From: Amycolatopsis vancoresmycina
GTDB lineage: Bacteria > Actinomycetota > Actinomycetes > Mycobacteriales > Pseudonocardiaceae
DNA: 64,000 nucleotides
Reading direction: 5' to 3'
NCBI RefSeq assembly: GCF_000716785.1
Contig: NZ_JNYY01000005.1
Coordinates: 124,001 to 188,000 of the forward strand
The notes under the pieces are model-generated. The model had not been told where the DNA came from and did not search any database. It saw only the letters and a list, made by a program, of their open reading frames with translations. Positions 1 through 7,955 of the stretch are shown here, piece after piece (position 1 is the stretch's first letter; every line of letters starts with the position of its first letter). The position numbers were made by a program, and so were the translations under genes.

Positions 1-713
1 TCGTCGGCGCGGGTCCTGGCGAGCGGTTCCGCGGTGATGCGCCCGGGGAAGTTGTAGACGGTGGCGATGTCGGCCGGGTCGCGCCCGGCTTCGGCGGCGG
101 CCTTGTCGATCACCGGCCGTGAGGTGCGGTAGCGCTCGCTGAGCCAGTCGGCGGCGTGCCCGGGCATCCACCCGTCGGCGACCCGCCCGGTGACGGCGAG
201 GGACTTCGGCCCGACGGACCCGGTCCACACGGGCGGCATCTGCTCTTCGGCGGGTGCCAGGTCGGTGACCTGGTAGAACTCGCCGTCGAAGGTGACCGGT
301 TCGCCGCCCCCGCCGAGCAGCTTGACGAGGCGGATGCCCTCTTCGAAGGCCCGGACGGCCTGTCCCGGCGTCAGCTTGGCGAAGCCGAGCCGCGCGATGT
401 CGTCCCAGAGCCCGCCGACGCCCATGCCGAGCACGATCCGGCCGCCGGTCAGCGCGGACAGCGAGGTGACGGTCCTGGCCAGCATCGACGCGGGCCGCGT
501 GGCCAGGTTCGTGACGCTGACCAGGCCGGAGATCCGTTCGGTCCGGCCCAGCAGAACGCCGAGTTCGGCGTACGCGTCGAGCCGGTCGGCGTGGTACGGG
601 TGATCGGAGACGGTGATCAGGTCCAGACCACTCCGGTCGGCCTGGACGGCGAGTTCGAGGGTGCCGGGGACGGCGGCGACCGCTGTGGACACGCCGATAC
701 CGAAGTGCACCAT
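1..713 (-). CDS. LLM-class F420-dependent oxidoreductase, C-terminus cut by the window edge
   Basis: The minus-strand frame opens at ATG 713 and runs off the left edge, so about 237 N-terminal residues are visible. The start MVHFGIGVST, the later VSDHPYH, and the segments LSALTGGRIVLGMG, FDGEFYQV and PPVWTGSVGPKSL are typical of luciferase-like (bacterial luciferase family) TIM-barrel oxidoreductases that in actinomycetes usually use coenzyme F420. A strong Shine-Dalgarno, GGGAGGA, lies just upstream of the ATG. The gene is divergent from the ABC exporter that starts at 858, and a perfect palindrome (729-743) overlaps its promoter region. The substrate cannot be told. F420 rather than FMN use is inferred from the family only. 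Confidence in the family is high. Confidence 0.85.
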   Translation of the reverse strand, partial: MVHFGIGVSTAVAAVPGTLELAVQADRSGLDLITVSDHPYHADRLDAYAELGVLLGRTERISGLVSVTNLATRPASMLARTVTSLSALTGGRIVLGMGVGGLWDDIARLGFAKLTPGQAVRAFEEGIRLVKLLGGGGEPVTFDGEFYQVTDLAPAEEQMPPVWTGSVGPKSLAVTGRVADGWMPGHAADWLSERYRTSRPVIDKAAAEAGRDPADIATVYNFPGRITAEPLARTRAD

Positions 714-728
714 GATTCCTCCCAGTTA

Positions 729-743
729 GTTCGTACTACGAAC
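729..743. promoter_or_regulatory. Palindromic operator candidate upstream of the oxidoreductase
   Basis: GTTCGTACTACGAAC is a perfect inverted repeat with 7-bp arms around one central base, 16 bp upstream of the oxidoreductase start. A further half-site, TACGAAC, lies at 764-770. Dimeric regulators bind this kind of site. No obvious regulator gene lies beside it within the window. Confidence 0.5.
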
Positions 744-779
744 ATAGCACAGGTAATTCTTGGTACGAACTTCTTTTGG

Positions 780-801
780 GGGGTAGGGCCAGCCCTACCC
801 C
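780..801. promoter_or_regulatory. Inverted repeat before the ABC exporter operon
   Basis: Perfect 10-bp arms, GGGGTAGGGC and GCCCTACCCC, are separated by CA and end 56 bp upstream of the ABC ATPase start. The operon encodes a NarL/LuxR-type response regulator, so this is a plausible autoregulatory binding site. That role is inferred from position and symmetry only. Confidence 0.5.
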
Positions 802-857
802 GGAAATCATCGCCTGCCCGGTAGGACCGAACGCCCAGGTCCAGCAGGATTTCTCCC

Positions 858-1607
858 ATGGTTCTCCTCCAGGATTCGAAGCAGGCTCCGCCGCGGGACG
901 TGGTCGAGCTGACCGGGGTCACCAAGGTGCACCCGGGTGGCGTCCGGGCCCTCGACGGCGTGAGCGCCGGGTTCGGGCCGGGCACGTTCACCGCCGTCAT
1001 GGGCCCGTCGGGGTCCGGGAAGTCGACGCTGCTGCACTGCGCGGCGGGCCTCGACCGGCCCACCTCGGGCCGGGTCGTCCTGGCCGGCCAGGACATCGCC
1101 ACCCTCCGCGAGCCCAAGCTGACCGCCGTGCGGCGCGCGCACGTCGGGTTCGTGTTCCAGTCGTTCAACCTCGTCGACGCGCTTTCGGTGTGGGACAACA
1201 TCCTGCTGCCGCAGCAGCTGGCCGGGCAGCGGCCGGACAAGAAGTGGGCGCGCGAGCTGGTCGAGCGCGTCGGCCTGGCCGGGCGCGAAAAGGCTCGCCC
1301 CGGCCAGCTTTCCGGCGGCCAGCAGCAGCGCGTCGCGCTGGCCCGTGCACTGGCCGGCCGGCCCGCGGTGATCTTCGGCGACGAGCCGACCGGCGCGCTG
1401 GACCTCGGCACCGGGCGCGAGGTGCTCGCGCTGCTGCGCCGGTTCGTCGACGAGGTCGGCGCGACCTTCGTGATGGTGACGCACGACCCGGCGGCGGCCG
1501 CGTGGGCCGACCGCGTCGTGTTTCTGGCCGACGGGCGGCTCGCGGGCGAGCTGTTCGCGCCGTCGGCCCAGCAGGTGTCCGCCCGGATGGTGGAGCTCAC
1601 GCGATGA
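858..1607 (+). CDS. ABC transporter ATP-binding protein (MacB/LolD-like exporter)
   Basis: A 249-aa cytoplasmic ATPase. It shows Walker A GPSGSGKST (residues 49-57), Q-loop FVFQSFN (about 98-104), signature LSGGQQQR (about 150-157), Walker B VIFGDEPTGALD with GDEPT at 174-178, and the H-loop histidine in VTHDP. This architecture belongs to the MacB/LolD/SalX group, which pairs with FtsX-fold permeases. Its TGA overlaps the ATG of the permease at 1604 by 4 nt, so the two are translationally coupled. A two-component system follows in the same direction. Such ABC-TCS modules commonly sense and expel cell-envelope-active compounds or peptides; the substrate here is unknown. Confidence 0.95.
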   Translation: MVLLQDSKQAPPRDVVELTGVTKVHPGGVRALDGVSAGFGPGTFTAVMGPSGSGKSTLLHCAAGLDRPTSGRVVLAGQDIATLREPKLTAVRRAHVGFVFQSFNLVDALSVWDNILLPQQLAGQRPDKKWARELVERVGLAGREKARPGQLSGGQQQRVALARALAGRPAVIFGDEPTGALDLGTGREVLALLRRFVDEVGATFVMVTHDPAAAAWADRVVFLADGRLAGELFAPSAQQVSARMVELTR

Positions 1608-4075
1608 TGACGAAACTGGCCGCCGCGAGCGTGCGGCACCGCCTCGGCTCGTTCACCGGCACGTTCCTCACGGCGTTCCTCGCGATCGCCCTGATCGCGG
1701 GCAGCGGCCTGCTGCTCTGGTCGGTGCTGACCGCCGGGCCGGGCGCGGACCGGTTCGGCACCGTGGACGCGATGGTCGCCGGCGAGCGGTCGATCACGCT
1801 GACCACGGCGACGGACAAGGGCGACAAGGTCAAGGTCAAGACGAAGGACGAGCGGCTCTCCGGCGCGCAGCCGCTCTCGCCCGAGGTGGTCTCCGCGGTC
1901 GCCGGAACGCCCGGCGTCACCGAAGCCGTCGCCGACTACGCGTTCCCCGTTTCGCTGGACGTCAACGGGAAGCCGATGCGCGCTCCCGACGCCGCGACCG
2001 TCGCCCACGGCTGGGCGTCCGCCGCACTGACGCCGTACCCGCTGCAGGACGGCGCCGCGCCGAAGCCCGGCGAAGTCGTGCTGCAGCAGGAGTTCGGCGC
2101 CCACGCCGGCGACACCGTGCGGCTGACCAGCCGGACCGGGACGCGGGAGCTGCGGGTGGCCGGGGTCGTCAGCGGGAACGTCCCGGGCCAGGCCGCGGTG
2201 TTCGTCGCGGACGCGCAGGTCGCCGAGCTGTCCGGGCTGACCGGCCCGACCGCCGTCGCGGTCCGGGCGTCTGCGGCCGGGATCGCCGCGCTGGGCAATC
2301 GGCTGGGAACCACCGCGACCGTCCACACGGGAGCGGACAAGGTGCGCGCCGACCTGCCCGGCGCGGTCCCCGACTACATCGGCGCGATCTCGATCTTCGG
2401 GTTCGTCCTCGGCATCACCGGGTTCGCCGCGGTGTTCGTGCTCACCGGCACGGTGTCGCTCGCCGTCCGGCAGCGGCTGCGGGAACTGGCGCTGCTGCGC
2501 ACGGCCGGCGCGACCCCGCGGCAGCTGCGCCGCATGCTGCGGCTGGAGATCACGCTCGTCACGCTGGTCGCGGCGCTGCCCGCGGTGCCGTCCGGGATCG
2601 TCGTCGCCGAACTGGTCGCCCGCCGGTTCCGGGAACTGGGCGCGGTGCCGCCGCAGTTCACCGTGTCCTACAACGCTTTCGTGCTCGTCGCCGCGGTCGC
2701 GCTCGGCCTGCTGGTGACGGTGTTCGCCACCGCGCTCGCCGCCCGCCGGGCCGTCCGGATCGCGCCGACGCAGGCGCTTCGCGAGACCGTCACCGCCGGC
2801 CGCGTCGGCTGGGTGCCCCGGATCGTCGTGGCCGCCGTGCTGGTCCTGGGTGCGGTCGCGGTGCTGAGCCTGGTGCCGCTGGGCGGCCCGTTCGGCATGG
2901 GCATGGGGTTCGTCTCCTGTTCGTTGCTGCTGTGCGCGGCCGCCGCGCTCGGCCCGATCGTCGTCGGCGCGCTGACCGGCGTGCTGTCCCGCCTCGCCGC
3001 GCTGACCGGCGTGCTCGGCCGGGTGGCCGGCGCGATGACCCGCGCCGAGTCCCGGCGCGTCGTCGGCGTCGCGATCCCGCTGACGCTGATGTTCGCGATC
3101 AACGCCACGATGCTGCTGAACGGCGACATCCTCACCGAGGTGACGGCGGACCAGCAGGCCGCCCGGACGTCGGCGGCGACCGTCCGCGTCGCCGCGACCA
3201 ACGGCCCGGGCCTGCCGCTGGCGACAGCGGCGCAGGTCGCCGCCCAGCCCGGGGTGACCGGCTCGGCGGCCACGCTCGGCACCCGCGTCGTCGTCGACCA
3301 GGACGGCAAGCCGGAGGACTACGCGGCCCAGGGGCTGCGGACGGCCGGCGAGCAGGCGCTCGACCTCGGTGTCACCGACGGCAAGCTCGACCCGCGTGAC
3401 GGCACGGTCGCCGTCAGCGGCCCGCTGGCCGAAGCGCGCGGCTGGCACGTCGGCGACAAGCCGGTGTTCTGGCTGTCCGACGGCACGAAGGCCGAGCTGA
3501 CCGTGACCGCGGTCTACGCGAACTGGCGCGGCTTCGGCGACCTCGTCCTGAACGCCGGCACCGTCGCCGCGCACGACCCCCGCGGGCTCGTCGGCGCGCT
3601 CTACCTCCGCGGCACGCCGGATCTCGCGCAGTGGCCGACGCTCGCCGCCACCAGCACCGCCGAGCCCCGCGAGGGCACCGCGGACGTGCAGAACCAGCAG
3701 GCCGCCTGGGAGCTGATGGTCGTCATCTCGCTCGGGTTCACCGCGATCGCCGTGGTCAACACCTTCGCCATCGCGACCGGCGCCCGCCGCCGCGAGTTCG
3801 CCGACCTGCGCCTGGCCGGCGCGACCGCCCGGCAGCTGCACCGGATGCTCGGCCGCGAAACGCTGATCACGGTGGCCGTCGCCCTCGTTCTCGGCTGCGT
3901 GATCACCGGGGCCGTGGTCGGCACGTTCAGCGTCGCGCAGGACGGGCAGTGGCGGCTGTTCGCCGAACCCCTGCGGTACCTGACGCTGCTGGGCGGGGTG
4001 GGCCTGCTCGGGATCGCCGCCGGGGCCGTTCGGGCTCGTTTCGTGATCAAGCGCCGCGCACTCCCGCTAGGTTGA
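1604..4075 (+). CDS. FtsX-like ABC transporter permease
   Basis: An 823-aa membrane protein starting at the ATG that overlaps the ATPase stop. An N-terminal transmembrane helix (about residues 17-37) is followed by a long extracytoplasmic domain. A first FtsX domain with three helices carries the cytoplasmic-loop motif RQRLRELALLRTAGATPRQLRRM. A second extracytoplasmic domain and a C-terminal FtsX unit follow, with RRREFADLRLAGATARQLHRM. The doubled FtsX arrangement at this length is normal for actinobacterial exporters that work with a MacB/LolD-type ATPase. The kinase gene begins 5 nt downstream. It probably forms the membrane part of a mechanotransmitting exporter; the substrate is unknown. 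Confidence 0.93.
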   Translation: MMTKLAAASVRHRLGSFTGTFLTAFLAIALIAGSGLLLWSVLTAGPGADRFGTVDAMVAGERSITLTTATDKGDKVKVKTKDERLSGAQPLSPEVVSAVAGTPGVTEAVADYAFPVSLDVNGKPMRAPDAATVAHGWASAALTPYPLQDGAAPKPGEVVLQQEFGAHAGDTVRLTSRTGTRELRVAGVVSGNVPGQAAVFVADAQVAELSGLTGPTAVAVRASAAGIAALGNRLGTTATVHTGADKVRADLPGAVPDYIGAISIFGFVLGITGFAAVFVLTGTVSLAVRQRLRELALLRTAGATPRQLRRMLRLEITLVTLVAALPAVPSGIVVAELVARRFRELGAVPPQFTVSYNAFVLVAAVALGLLVTVFATALAARRAVRIAPTQALRETVTAGRVGWVPRIVVAAVLVLGAVAVLSLVPLGGPFGMGMGFVSCSLLLCAAAALGPIVVGALTGVLSRLAALTGVLGRVAGAMTRAESRRVVGVAIPLTLMFAINATMLLNGDILTEVTADQQAARTSAATVRVAATNGPGLPLATAAQVAAQPGVTGSAATLGTRVVVDQDGKPEDYAAQGLRTAGEQALDLGVTDGKLDPRDGTVAVSGPLAEARGWHVGDKPVFWLSDGTKAELTVTAVYANWRGFGDLVLNAGTVAAHDPRGLVGALYLRGTPDLAQWPTLAATSTAEPREGTADVQNQQAAWELMVVISLGFTAIAVVNTFAIATGARRREFADLRLAGATARQLHRMLGRETLITVAVALVLGCVITGAVVGTFSVAQDGQWRLFAEPLRYLTLLGGVGLLGIAAGAVRARFVIKRRALPLG

Positions 4076-4079
4076 TCGC

Positions 4080-5303
4080 GTGCTCCGCCGCGCGGGCCTC
4101 GCGCTCGCCCACCTGCTGACCAGCCTGGTGCTGGGACCCGTCACCTTCGTGTGGGCCCTGGTCACCACGCTGGTCAGCGGGCTGCTGTCGTTCACCTGGC
4201 TGGCGCCGCCGGCGTTCCTCGCCGCGACCTGGGTGACCCGCCGGATCACCCGCCTGGAGCGGTGGCGGGCGGCGCTGGTGCTGCGACGCCCGGTCGAAAC
4301 GCCGTACGAGCCGGCCTCCGGCCGGAACCCGTGGACCCGCGGCCGCCTGCTCGTCCGCGACCCGGCGACCTGGCGCGACCTCGCCTGGCTGCTGCTGCTG
4401 GTCCCGGTGGCGGTCGCCGGGTTCGCCGGCGTGGTCGCGGGGGTCGTGGACGTCGCCGCGATCGTCGCGCCGCTGTGGCTGTGGGCGGTGCCGAACCCGT
4501 ACTTGCCGCCGCTGGTGGACTGGCTGTTCAACACGGCCGGCGGCCGGTTCACCCTCACCGCACTGGGCCTGGCGCTGGCGCCGGTCGCCTGGTGGGTGGT
4601 CACCACGGCGGCCCGGCTGCAGGCCCGGGCGGCGGCAGCGCTGCTGGAACCCGGGCCCCGGCAACGGCTGGCCCGGCGCGCCCGCGAACTCGCCGTGACG
4701 CGCCGCCGGGTCGTCGACGCCCAGGCGGCGGAGCTGCAGCGGATCGAACGCGACCTGCACGACGGTGCCCAGGCGAGGATCGTCGCGGCCGGCATGACGC
4801 TCGCGCTGGCGGACCGCAAGATGCGCACGTCAGGACAGCCTGCGCGCGACGACGTCCAGACGGCCCGGCGCCAGCTCGACGACGCGCTGGCCGAGCTGCG
4901 GCGGCTCGTGCGTGGCATCCACCCGCCGATCCTGACCGACCGCGGTCTCGTCGAGGCACTGGCCGCACTGGCCGGCGACGCTCCCCTGCCGGTCGAGGTG
5001 CGAGCCGCCGACCTGGGCGAGCTTCCGGCGGCGGTCGAATCCGCGGCGTACTTCGTCACGGCGGAGGCGCTGGCGAACGTCGTCAAGCACGCGGAGGCAA
5101 GCTCGTGCGCGATCACCCTCACGCGCACGCCCGACCTGCTGTCGCTCGAAGTCCGTGACGACGGCCGCGGCGGCGCCGACGGCTCGGGGTCCGGATTGGA
5201 CGGTCTGCGCCGCCGCGTCGAAGCCCTGGACGGCACGCTGTCCGTCACCAGCCCCGCCGGGGGCCCGACCACCATCCTCGCGGAGCTGCCATGCGCATCG
5301 TGA
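4080..5303 (+). CDS. NarL-family sensor histidine kinase
   Basis: A 407-aa kinase with a GTG start at 4080, 5 nt after the permease stop. The N-terminal half is a membrane sensor region with about four hydrophobic segments. The HisKA_3 dimerisation domain carries ELQRIERDLHDGAQARI, with the phosphoaccepting His in RDLHDG. A C-terminal HATPase has an N-box (EALANVVKHA) and a G-box (DDGRGG...GSGLDGLRRRVEALDG). It probably responds to a signal at or in the membrane linked to the exporter and phosphorylates the next gene product. The 3' end overlaps the response regulator by 13 nt. Confidence 0.93.
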   Translation: MLRRAGLALAHLLTSLVLGPVTFVWALVTTLVSGLLSFTWLAPPAFLAATWVTRRITRLERWRAALVLRRPVETPYEPASGRNPWTRGRLLVRDPATWRDLAWLLLLVPVAVAGFAGVVAGVVDVAAIVAPLWLWAVPNPYLPPLVDWLFNTAGGRFTLTALGLALAPVAWWVVTTAARLQARAAAALLEPGPRQRLARRARELAVTRRRVVDAQAAELQRIERDLHDGAQARIVAAGMTLALADRKMRTSGQPARDDVQTARRQLDDALAELRRLVRGIHPPILTDRGLVEALAALAGDAPLPVEVRAADLGELPAAVESAAYFVTAEALANVVKHAEASSCAITLTRTPDLLSLEVRDDGRGGADGSGSGLDGLRRRVEALDGTLSVTSPAGGPTTILAELPCAS

Positions 5304-5935
5304 TCGCCGAAGACCTCATGCTGCTGCGGGACGGACTGGTCCGCATGCTCACCGACACCGGCCACACGGTGGTCGCGGCGGTGTCCACCGCCCCGGAACT
5401 GGAGGCGGCGGTGGCCGAGCACCGGCCGGACTTGTCCATTGTGGACGTGCGCATGCCGCCGGGCTTCCGCGACGAGGGCCTGCGCGCGGCACTGGCGATC
5501 CGCGCCCGCGAGCCGAAGACACCGATTTTGATCCTGTCGCAGTACGTGGAGCGGGCGTACGCGGCCGAGCTGATCGCGGACGGCAACGGCGCGGTGGGCT
5601 ACCTGCTCAAGGACCGCGTCACGGCGCTGGACGAATTCCTGGACGCCATCGAGCGCGTGGCGGCGGGCGGCACGGCGATGGACCCGGAGGTGGTCCGGCA
5701 GCTGTTCGCCCGCAACAACACCGACCGCGGAATCAACGCGTTGACGGCCCGCGAGCGCGAGGTGCTGGGGCTGGTGGCCCAGGGGTTTTCGAACTCGGCG
5801 ATCTGCGCGGAGCTGGTGCTGGCGCCGCCCTCGGTGGAGAAGCACATCGGCAACATCCTGACCAAGCTGGACCTGCCCCCGTCGGACGACACCCACCGGC
5901 GGGTGCGGGCGGTGCTGGCCTACCTCAACGGTTAA
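5291..5935 (+). CDS. NarL/LuxR-type response regulator
   Basis: A 214-aa DNA-binding regulator. The receiver domain has acidic residues E7/D8, the phosphoacceptor Asp at about 52 (LSIVDVRMPPG) and Lys in YLLKD. The C-terminal LuxR helix-turn-helix begins LTAREREVLGLVAQG and ends with VEKHIGNILTKL. It starts inside the kinase gene and is therefore co-translated with it. The likely target is the exporter operon itself, through the inverted repeat at 780-801, which is inference. Confidence 0.94.
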   Translation: MRIVIAEDLMLLRDGLVRMLTDTGHTVVAAVSTAPELEAAVAEHRPDLSIVDVRMPPGFRDEGLRAALAIRAREPKTPILILSQYVERAYAAELIADGNGAVGYLLKDRVTALDEFLDAIERVAAGGTAMDPEVVRQLFARNNTDRGINALTAREREVLGLVAQGFSNSAICAELVLAPPSVEKHIGNILTKLDLPPSDDTHRRVRAVLAYLNG

Positions 5936-5953
5936 TTCGGTCGAGCCACGGTC

Positions 5954-6034
5954 GATCCCTTGCTACCTTGGGATCACCGCACTCCCGGTGCGAAGCCCGC
6001 GGTTACTTCTTGCTGTAACCGAGAACCCGCGGGC
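5954..6034 (+). other. Two hairpins between the response regulator and the Y RNA
   Basis: GATCCC (5954-5959) pairs with GGGATC (5970-5975). GCCCGCGG (5995-6002) pairs with CCGCGGGC (6027-6034), enclosing an alternative inner hairpin of GGTTAC (6001-6006) with GTAACC (6015-6020). There is no U-run. These may end transcription of the exporter operon or belong to the noncoding RNA locus. Confidence 0.45.
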
Positions 6035-6094
6035 AACGAAGATCTCGGGAGCCACGGCCACACCGGTGCCCGGTGCGCAGGCGAGGGTTACTTC
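5984..6094 (+). repeat. 26-nt imperfect direct repeat spanning the Y RNA 5' end
   Basis: CCCGGTGCG, 8 variable bases and GGTTACTTC occur at 5984-6009 and again at 6069-6094, 85 bp apart. The second copy lies inside the Y RNA. The first lies just upstream of it, which suggests partial duplication of the RNA gene. Confidence 0.6.
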
Positions 6095-6223
6095 CACTCC
6101 TAATGGGCAGGTCGGGGGTTCGAATCCCTCCCGGATCACTCGCGGTCCGGTAGCTCAGTGGCCTAGAGCAGCTATGTACCTTCACCGACTTCGATCTCGG
6201 GCATCGCTGTGGCCGTGGCTCCC
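6047..6223 (+). ncRNA. yrlA: Y-RNA-like (YrlA-type) RNA with a circularly permuted tRNA mimic
   Basis: Outer 16-bp stem: 6047-6062 pairs perfectly with 6208-6223. It continues through an inner 8-bp stem, 6065-6072 with 6198-6205, with one G-U pair. Inside it, tRNA parts appear in permuted order. First comes a T-arm: stem 6114-6118/6126-6130 with loop TTCGAAT at 6119-6125. Next is a 7-bp acceptor stem, 6131-6137/6144-6150, closed by the 6-nt loop ACTCGC. Then comes a D-arm: TA, stem GCTC 6153-6156, a loop containing GG, and stem GAGC 6166-6169. This is the known layout of bacterial YrlA RNAs, in which the Ro-binding helix replaces the anticodon arm. The Ro60/TROVE gene starts 18 bp downstream. 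The exact 5' and 3' ends are not determined. Confidence 0.88.
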
Positions 6224-6241
6224 TCCGCAAGAGGGGGAAGA

Positions 6242-7816
6242 ATGAGCAAGTTCAACACCGCACGAGCACCGGCCGCGACCTCTCCGGTCCGCAGCGAGGC
6301 CATGCCGTCCACCGTCACCCACCAGGGCGGCGCCGGTTACGCGCGCGACACGAAGTCCGAGCTGTTCCTGCTCGCCGTGACGAACCTGGTCGGCGAGCAC
6401 ACCTTCTACGAGTCCGACGAGACGCGCGACACGCGCTACGCCGAGCTCGTCCGCCAGTCCACACTGGACGATCCCGAGTGGACCGCCCGGTTCCTGCGCT
6501 GGCTGCGCACGGACGCGAACCTGCGCACGGCGTCGCTCGTCGGCGCGGCCGAGTTCGCCAAGGCGCGCCGGGACGCCGGGCTCGACGGGCTGAGCCGTCA
6601 GGTCGTCGACGGCGTGCTGCAGCGGGCCGACGAGCCCGGCGAGCTGCTCGCGTACTGGACTTCCGTGCACGGCCGGGCCGTGCCGAAGCCGGTCAAGCGC
6701 GGCGTCGCCGACGCGGCCGCCCGGCTCTACGACGAGCGGTCCTTCGTCAAGTGGGACTCCGCCGCACGCGCGTTCCGGTTCGCCGACGTCCTCGAGCTGA
6801 CCCATCCGGCCGGCGGGGGCGAGCTGTTCCGGCACATCCTCGACGAGCGGCACGACCGCGGCAACGCGATCCCGGCCGCGCTCGAGACCCTGCGCGCCCG
6901 CGCGGAGCTGATGAGCTGGGACGTCACCGACCGCCGGAAGCTGTTCGACCGCCCGGACGCCGCCGCCGTGCTGCGCGCGGCGGGCATGACGTGGGAGTCG
7001 GTCGCCGGCTGGCTGCAGGGCCCCCTGGACGCCCGCGTCTGGGAGGCGCTGATCCCCTCGATGGGTTACATGGCGCAGTTGCGGAACCTCCGCAACTTCG
7101 ACGAGGCCGGCGTCTCGGACGCGGTCGCGCGGCAGGTCGCCGCGCGGCTTGCCGATCCGGCGCAGGTCGCGAAGTCGCGGCAGCTGCCGATGCGGTTCCT
7201 CTCGGCCTACCGCGCCGCGCCGTCGCTGCGGTGGGCGTGGGCGCTGGAGCAGGCGATCGCGCACGCGCTGGCGAACGTGCCGGTGCTGACCGGGCGGACG
7301 CTGGTCCTCGTCGACACGTCGGCGTCGATGAACGACCGCTTCAGCCGGGACGGCAGCCTGATGCGCTGGGACGCGGCCGCGGTGTTCGGCCTGGCGCTCG
7401 GCCGGCGCTGCGCGAAGGCCGACGTCGTGTCGTTCTCGGACAGCTACTGGGGTGGCGGCCGGGGCACCAAGGTGTTCAAGCTGCGGCCGGGTGGTTCGCT
7501 GCTGAGCGACGTCGAGCGCTGGAAGTCCGGCGGGTTCTTCATCGGCGGTGGCACCGACACCGCCGGCGCGGTGAAGAAGCACTTCGCGAAGCACGACCGC
7601 GTCGTGATCCTCACCGACGAGCAGGCCGCGTACGGCGACGTCGGGCAGGCGCTGCCCGCGCACGTGCCGCTGTACACCTGGAACCTGGCGGGGTACCGGG
7701 CCGGCCACGCGCCGTCCGGTGGTGCGCACCGGCACGCGTTCGGCGGGCTGAGCGACCAGGCCTTCCGGATGATCCCGCTGCTCGAGCGGGGTCACAGCGC
7801 CGACTGGCCCTTCTGA
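6242..7816 (+). CDS. rsr: Ro60/Rsr-like TROVE-domain RNA-binding protein
   Basis: A 524-aa orthologue of the Ro60 autoantigen (bacterial Rsr). The ATG at 6242 follows the Shine-Dalgarno GGGGGAAGA. The N-terminal two thirds form the TROVE HEAT-repeat ring, with conserved stretches such as WTARFLRWLRTDANLRTASLV and MGYMAQLRNLRNF. The C-terminal von Willebrand A domain carries the MIDAS motif DTSAS (residues 358-362) and a later ILTDEQA. Ro proteins bind Y RNAs on the outer ring surface and misfolded RNA ends in the cavity, and in Deinococcus and others they guide PNPase or RNases in RNA quality control and stress survival. The Y RNA sits directly upstream, so both are probably expressed together. 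No rtcB ligase is adjacent. Confidence 0.93.
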   Translation: MSKFNTARAPAATSPVRSEAMPSTVTHQGGAGYARDTKSELFLLAVTNLVGEHTFYESDETRDTRYAELVRQSTLDDPEWTARFLRWLRTDANLRTASLVGAAEFAKARRDAGLDGLSRQVVDGVLQRADEPGELLAYWTSVHGRAVPKPVKRGVADAAARLYDERSFVKWDSAARAFRFADVLELTHPAGGGELFRHILDERHDRGNAIPAALETLRARAELMSWDVTDRRKLFDRPDAAAVLRAAGMTWESVAGWLQGPLDARVWEALIPSMGYMAQLRNLRNFDEAGVSDAVARQVAARLADPAQVAKSRQLPMRFLSAYRAAPSLRWAWALEQAIAHALANVPVLTGRTLVLVDTSASMNDRFSRDGSLMRWDAAAVFGLALGRRCAKADVVSFSDSYWGGGRGTKVFKLRPGGSLLSDVERWKSGGFFIGGGTDTAGAVKKHFAKHDRVVILTDEQAAYGDVGQALPAHVPLYTWNLAGYRAGHAPSGGAHRHAFGGLSDQAFRMIPLLERGHSADWPF

Positions 7817-7824
7817 GAGACGCC

Positions 7825-7861
7825 GTGCAGGCCCCCGTGACGCGATCATGGGGGCCTGCAC
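7825..7861 (+). terminator. Hairpin terminator after the TROVE gene
   Basis: A perfect 12-bp stem pairs GTGCAGGCCCCC (7825-7836) with GGGGGCCTGCAC (7850-7861) across a 13-nt loop, just after the stop codon at 7816. It has no U-tract, which is common in actinomycetes. Confidence 0.75.
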
Positions 7862-7920
7862 GCTGTGTACGGACCGTCACCGGAATGACCGTGGACCCAT
7901 CGCTACCCCGGGCCGTATAG

Positions 7921-7930
7921 TCCACGTGGA
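7921..7930. promoter_or_regulatory. Palindrome before padR-MFS operon
   Basis: TCCACGTGGA is a perfect 10-bp palindrome directly downstream of a TATAGT -10-like element (7916-7921) and 26 bp upstream of the PadR start. It is a candidate autoregulatory PadR site. Confidence 0.45.
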
Positions 7931-7955
7931 ATAACCGACCTGGAGGGATCACGTC

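Noticed and set aside
617..3841. A very long minus-strand open frame opposite the ABC exporter
   Set aside because: It arises from GC-rich codon bias. Its translation is Arg/Gly/Gln-rich with no domain, while the plus strand has clear ATPase and permease motifs and coupled starts.
6105..6172. An ordinary tRNA gene
   Set aside because: A T-arm and a D-arm are obvious, but the T-arm comes first and there is no anticodon arm between D-arm and T-arm. The order is permuted and enclosed in a long helix, so it is a tRNA mimic.
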